NCBI GenBank assembly: GCA_013297545.1
Contig: JAAFHH010000090.1
Location: 1 to 9,463, forward strand
From: Alphaproteobacteria bacterium
Lineage (GTDB): Bacteria; Pseudomonadota; Alphaproteobacteria; Elsterales; Elsteraceae
Direction of reading: 5' to 3'
DNA: 9,463 bases
Both the position numbers and the translations under genes were made by a program. This document shows positions 6,288 through 9,463 of this stretch, one piece after another. The first letter of the stretch is position 1. Each line of letters begins with the position of its first letter. The notes below the pieces were generated by a model that saw nothing but the letters and a program-made list of their open reading frames with translations, was not told where the DNA came from and did no database searches.

Positions 6288-6509
6288 ATGATGAGCACCT
6301 TCACGTTCATCCTCGGCATCCTGGCGCTGACCGTCGTCGTCCCGCTGTGGTTGTTCTTGCACTACGTCACCAAGTGGCGCGCCCAAAAGAGCTTGAGTGC
6401 CAGCGACGAGACCATGCTGGCCGAGCTCTGGCAGACCGCGCGCCGCTTGGAAGAACGCTTAGGCGCGCTGGAGCGCGCCATCCTCGAAGACCCTGTTGAT
6501 CGGAGATAA
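6288..6509 (+). CDS. pspB: Phage shock protein B
   Basis: A 73-residue inner-membrane protein matching PspB in size and layout. An N-terminal transmembrane helix at about residues 4-27 contains VVPLWLFLHYVTKW (compare the PspB pattern PIWLWLHY). A short linker follows, then a cytoplasmic amphipathic helix (LAELWQTARRLEERLGALERAIL) with leucine-zipper-like spacing. In the family PspB works with PspC to sense envelope stress and draw PspA away from PspF. The gene begins 6 bp after pspA; two adjacent ATG codons (6288 and 6291) could serve as start and neither has a clear Shine-Dalgarno, so translation is probably coupled to pspA. Confidence 0.93.
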   Translation: MMSTFTFILGILALTVVVPLWLFLHYVTKWRAQKSLSASDETMLAELWQTARRLEERLGALERAILEDPVDRR

Positions 6510-6514
6510 ACGCC

Positions 6515-6925
6515 ATGTCCCGTTGGTACGCGAACACCCGCAATCCGGTCCGCTTGGAGCGCGACCCGGACACTCGTTGGATCGCCGGTGTCGCCGGCGG
6601 TATCGCTCGCTTCTTCGGCCTGCGCCCGGGCCTGGTGCGCTTAACCTTCGTCGTCAGCACCTTCTTCTTCTGGTTCCCGGTGCTGATCTACCTCGCACTC
6701 TGGCTGTTCCTGCCCCGGCGTGAGCGGGAGATGGTGATGACCATGGACCCGGAAACCGAAGCGTTCTGGCGCGGGGTGGCCACCCAACCCGCTCGGGCGG
6801 CCGGCGACCTCAAGGGCCGCTTCCGGGCTTTGGATGACCGGTTGCAACAGCTGGAGCGGGTGGTGACCTCGGACAGCTGGAAGCTGAAGCGGCAGTTCCG
6901 CGATCTCGAACAGGGGCGCGGCTAG
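6515..6925 (+). CDS. pspC: Phage shock protein C (PspC domain)
   Basis: A 136-residue membrane protein with a PspC domain (PF04024) at about residues 13-70. It contains the signature RWIAGVAGGIARFFGL followed by a hydrophobic helix (about 40-66, TFVVSTFFFWFPVLIYLALWLFL). After PRREREM a charged cytoplasmic tail ends in a likely coiled coil (about 98-134). PspC partners PspB in passing the stress signal to PspA. The start is 5 bp after the pspB stop, with GGAG inside the end of pspB as ribosome-binding site. No pspD follows. Its stop codon is one base from the stop of the convergent SGNH hydrolase gene, so any terminator must lie within that gene. Confidence 0.94.
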   Translation: MSRWYANTRNPVRLERDPDTRWIAGVAGGIARFFGLRPGLVRLTFVVSTFFFWFPVLIYLALWLFLPRREREMVMTMDPETEAFWRGVATQPARAAGDLKGRFRALDDRLQQLERVVTSDSWKLKRQFRDLEQGRG

Positions 6926-6926
6926 C

Positions 6927-7700
6927 CTATTGGCTCAGCGGTGGCGCTGGATCTGCCGTGTGCAGCGCCATCCGCTGGGGCACGCTGGCGACAATCCGTT
7001 CGGCCAGCACGACGGCCGTGCAGGCGTAAGCTGCGTCGCGCTTGTGCAGGCCGTCTTCGCCGATCAAGTCGGTCGCGGGCACGGATTCGGCGTCGATCAA
7101 GTGCTGCATCAGCGCGTGGCGCTTGAACAACGGCACGCCATTGGCCTTGGCGAACTGGCGCAAGCCGTTGATGTAGGCCGCCATCACCGGGTTCTGGGTG
7201 TGGGTTGGCAGCCACTGGCTTTCCATCAACACCACATCAGCCCCACTGGCGCGCAGGCGGGCGACACCGTCTGCGACGTCGGCCAAAAACTCCGCCAGCG
7301 GCACGCCACGCAACAGATCGTTGGTGCCGGTCTGCCACACCACCAAGGTCGGCTGGTGGCGGAGCACATCGTGGTCCAGCCGGTCCAGCATCAGCCGCGC
7401 GGTATCACCATTCACACCGCTGTTGATGACGGTGACGGCCTGGGTTGGCCACAGCTGACCGAGGCGCTGTCCCAACACGGCAGGATAGGTCCGGTCCGGC
7501 GCAGTCGCCCCCACACCGTAGGTGGACGATGACCCAAGCGCGACGACCGTCAGCGGGGCGGCGCGAGCAAGCGTGGTGGCGAGGGCTGGCAAGCCAGCCC
7601 CAAAGCCCATCAAATCGGCTGGCACACGGCAGGTTGCTGCCGCCGGGCTACTCAAGCCCGCTGCCACCGCCATTCCCAAGATCCACGCCCGAACTTGCAT
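6927..7700 (-). CDS. Exported SGNH/GDSL-family hydrolase with GSSS active-site motif
   Basis: A 257-residue protein with a Sec-type signal peptide (hydrophobic stretch from about residue 6, AAA cleavage near residue 22) and an SGNH-hydrolase fold. Block I is ALGSSST, so the usual GDS is GSS, with Ser58 as likely nucleophile. Block II is SGVNGDT (Gly95, Asn97), block III GTND (Gly125, Asn127), and block V DGLH supplies Asp216 and His219. All SGNH landmarks are present, so it should be an active periplasmic esterase or acylhydrolase. Cys24 and Cys227 could form a disulfide. Substrate is not predictable; families of this kind act on acetylated glycans, lysophospholipids or short esters. The start has only a weak purine-rich upstream region. 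It lies 47 bp downstream of the histidine kinase gene on the same strand and may share its transcript. Confidence 0.85.
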   Translation of the reverse strand: MQVRAWILGMAVAAGLSSPAAATCRVPADLMGFGAGLPALATTLARAAPLTVVALGSSSTYGVGATAPDRTYPAVLGQRLGQLWPTQAVTVINSGVNGDTARLMLDRLDHDVLRHQPTLVVWQTGTNDLLRGVPLAEFLADVADGVARLRASGADVVLMESQWLPTHTQNPVMAAYINGLRQFAKANGVPLFKRHALMQHLIDAESVPATDLIGEDGLHKRDAAYACTAVVLAERIVASVPQRMALHTADPAPPLSQ

Positions 7701-7705
7701 CAGCG

Positions 7706-7738
7706 GACCCTAACGGGTCGAACCTGTCTCGGCAGGTT
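7706..7738 (-). terminator. Tandem hairpins between histidine kinase and SGNH genes
   Basis: The 47-bp gap between the kinase stop and the hydrolase start holds two adjacent inverted repeats: AACCTG (7721-7726) with CAGGTT (7733-7738), loop 6 nt, and GACCC (7706-7710) with GGGTC (7715-7719), loop TAAC. No T-run follows either stem. They could end or attenuate the kinase transcript, or lie in the hydrolase leader as an mRNA structure. Weak support. Confidence 0.3.
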
Positions 7739-7747
7739 AACGATCTG

Positions 7748-9211
7748 TTAGGATTCGGCTGGCAGGATCACCCGCACCCGGGTGCCGACCCCTTGGGTGC
7801 TGGTGACGGTGAGGGAGCCGCCGTGCTGCTCCACCAACGCGCGTGAAATCGCGAGCCCAAGGCCGCTGCCAGTGTGGGCGACATCAGGGCCCTGTTCGTG
7901 GGCTTGTTCGAACGGCCGGCCGAGGCGACCGAGGCGATCGGGCGCGATGCCGATGCCGGTATCCACCACATCAATCGTCGCACCACCGGGGATGCGGGCG
8001 ATCGCAATCGTCACCGTACCGCCGGTGGGTGTGAACTTAACCGCGTTGGCCAGCAGATTGATCAACACCTGCCGGATTGCCCGGCGATCGGCGGTGATCG
8101 GCAGCGGGCCTGGGCTATCGATGCCAAGCGCGATGTTGGCGGTCAGCACCGAGGGCGCGACGTAGGTCAACGCCTCGCGGGCGATCAGGTCGAGGTCGGT
8201 CGCACTGAGCTGCAGCGGATGGCGGCCGGCCTCCAGGCGCGCCATGTCCAACACATCGTTGATCAAGGACAGGAGGTGGCTGCCAGCCTCGTGGATCGAT
8301 TTGGCATAGTCCGCGTAGCGCGGCGGGATCTCGCCCAAGAGCGCGTCGCGCATTACCTCGGAGTAGCCAAGGATTGCGTTGAGCGGCGTGCGCAGCTCGT
8401 GGGTCATGGTGGCCAGGAAGGCGGACTTCGCGGCACTGGCCTGTTCGGCTTCGCGCTTGGCAGTCAGCAAGGCGGCTTGGGCGCGTTGGCGATCGGTGAT
8501 GTCTTGGATCACGCCGAGCAACGCGCGGCGCTGGCGGCGCAGGCGCGTGGCGTAGAACCGGTGTTCGCCGCCCGGCAGCACGAGCTCGAATTCGGCTTGG
8601 GCGGGTGTCCCAGACCGCCGGCAGCGATTGACCGCAAACAGCAGGCCGCGCCGCGTCGCTGGCGTGACGGCGCCCAACAGTGTGGCGATCGGCAAGCGGC
8701 TGCCTGCGGCACCCAGCGGGATCAAGGCCGCCAGCCCCTCACTCCACAGCACCGTGTTGCCACCGATGCGCCAGCGGAATTCGGCTAGGCGCGCGAGGCT
8801 CATGGCGTCGATCAGCCGCTGTTCGCGGTCAACCCGCTCGGTGATCTCGCGGGCTACACCATAGTAGAGCTGCCCGACGCGTACTGAGTGCCACTCAAGC
8901 CGGCGCCAGTTGCCGGCACCGTCGCGGTAGCGGTTTTCCGCCGGCTGCAGACGGTGGGGTTCTGCGCTGCCGGCTGCCCGTCGCTCGGCTGCTGCAAAGC
9001 GCTGCTGCACCGCCGGCCGGTCATCTGGATGCAGGTGTTCGAACAGCGTGACCGTGCTCGCCTCCACCTCGTCGGCAATGCCAAGCAGGCGGCGAAACGC
9101 GCCGTTGAGGTAGTGGACCTGCCAACCCGGCCCCATGACTACCAGCAGATCGTCACTCGCCGCCAACACTTCGGCGAGCGGCGCCAAAACTTTCGCGTCG
9201 CTCGCCCGCAT
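7748..9211 (-). CDS. PAS-domain sensor histidine kinase (soluble)
   Basis: A 487-residue kinase with no membrane segment. Residues about 12-126 form a first PAS domain (VVMGPGWQVHYLNGAFRRLLG, then HLHPDDR and a PAC-like end YYGVAREITERV). Residues about 135-240 form a second, weaker PAS ending in LLGVIQDITDRQ. A coiled linker leads to the HisKA dimerisation helix with the phosphoacceptor in MTHELRTPLNA (His271). The HATPase domain has the N-box NLLANAVKF (Asn385, Asn389), G1 box DTGIGIA (417-423) and G2 box GSGLGLAI (448-455). It should autophosphorylate on His271 in response to a cytoplasmic cue; the PAS ligand is unknown. It lacks a receiver domain and no response regulator is visible nearby. 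Its ATG begins 5 bp after the stop of the RND permease gene, without a strong Shine-Dalgarno, indicating operon structure and probably translational coupling. Confidence 0.93.
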   Translation of the reverse strand: MRASDAKVLAPLAEVLAASDDLLVVMGPGWQVHYLNGAFRRLLGIADEVEASTVTLFEHLHPDDRPAVQQRFAAAERRAAGSAEPHRLQPAENRYRDGAGNWRRLEWHSVRVGQLYYGVAREITERVDREQRLIDAMSLARLAEFRWRIGGNTVLWSEGLAALIPLGAAGSRLPIATLLGAVTPATRRGLLFAVNRCRRSGTPAQAEFELVLPGGEHRFYATRLRRQRRALLGVIQDITDRQRAQAALLTAKREAEQASAAKSAFLATMTHELRTPLNAILGYSEVMRDALLGEIPPRYADYAKSIHEAGSHLLSLINDVLDMARLEAGRHPLQLSATDLDLIAREALTYVAPSVLTANIALGIDSPGPLPITADRRAIRQVLINLLANAVKFTPTGGTVTIAIARIPGGATIDVVDTGIGIAPDRLGRLGRPFEQAHEQGPDVAHTGSGLGLAISRALVEQHGGSLTVTSTQGVGTRVRVILPAES

Positions 9212-9216
9212 GGCGG

Positions 9217-9463
9217 CTACTCAGCCGGGGTATGCACCGTCGGGATCCGGTTCTTGCGTTCCAGCTGCAGCACAAGATCGCTGATGTGGCTGGCGGGTTT
9301 GGTGTGGATCGCAAGCCACCGGTAGAACACCGGCACGACGTAGAGGGTGAGGATGGTGGCAAAGCTGACGCCACCGACGATCACCCAACCGATCGCACTG
9401 CGGGCTTCCGCCCCCGCACCGTGCGCCATGGCGAGCGGCACGGCACCGGCGACGGTGGCGATC
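9217..9463 (-). CDS. RND (AcrB-type) efflux permease, C-terminal end (5' partial)
   Basis: The last 81 codons of an inner-membrane RND transporter; the frame remains open to the window edge. The visible part reads IATVAGAVPLA, then HGAGAEARSAIGWVIVGG, then a final transmembrane helix SFATILTLYVVPVFYRWL. This is the standard end of hydrophobe/amphiphile efflux pumps of the AcrB/MexF type, where GAGAEAR..LGWVI and TLFVVPVxY are strongly conserved. A short cytoplasmic tail of about 30 residues follows. Such pumps export drugs or other amphiphiles together with a periplasmic adaptor and an outer-membrane channel, which would be coded beyond the right edge. The following gene, 5 bp away, is a histidine kinase. 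Confidence 0.92.
   Translation of the reverse strand, partial: IATVAGAVPLAMAHGAGAEARSAIGWVIVGGVSFATILTLYVVPVFYRWLAIHTKPASHISDLVLQLERKNRIPTVHTPAE

Noticed and set aside
7874..8788. Plus-strand open frame of 304 codons opposite the histidine kinase.
   Set aside because: It lies entirely over the kinase catalytic and PAS domains and shows no protein family features.

Overview
The window is GC-rich, densely packed chromosomal DNA with a strongly GC-biased third codon position (long antisense frames stay open almost everywhere). The gene families and signals point to a free-living alphaproteobacterium, probably of Rhodospirillales type. They include a DUF1244 protein, a TAXI-type TRAP binding protein, a complete PspF/PspABC envelope-stress locus with sigma-54 and IHF sites, an RND pump and a chemoreceptor. 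The genus cannot be fixed from this sequence. I see no tRNA, rRNA, CRISPR array, insertion sequence or phage gene.

Left part (1-3490). The 3' end of a methyl-accepting chemotaxis receptor runs into a convergent small DUF1244 gene. Upstream of that, on the minus strand, is a very long gene whose single 920-residue product joins two complete alpha/beta-hydrolase enzymes: an HSL-type esterase and a prolyl-oligopeptidase-family (S9) peptidase with its propeller. Both catalytic triads look intact. This fusion is the most unusual protein in the window. Divergent from it, across 148 bp, is an exported TAXI-family solute-binding protein with no TRAP membrane subunits nearby.

Middle part (4490-6925). 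After a GC-rich hairpin comes a full phage-shock-protein module: pspF on the minus strand, divergent from pspA-pspB-pspC. The 116-bp intergenic region contains a close match to each expected control element. These are an array of GCGCTA repeats about one helical turn apart (candidate PspF enhancer), a consensus-perfect IHF site, and a -24/-12 sigma-54 promoter followed by a good Shine-Dalgarno and pspA. A TTGACA-containing promoter for pspF runs the other way through the repeats, which suggests autoregulation. The expected circuit is that PspA holds PspF inactive until membrane damage, sensed through PspB/PspC, releases it.

Right part (6927-9463). An exported SGNH/GDSL hydrolase is tail-to-tail with pspC with one base between the stop codons. 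Upstream of it on the same strand are a soluble double-PAS histidine kinase and, 5 bp before the kinase, the end of an RND efflux permease. Pump and kinase probably form one transcript. No response regulator is visible, so the kinase's partner is unknown.
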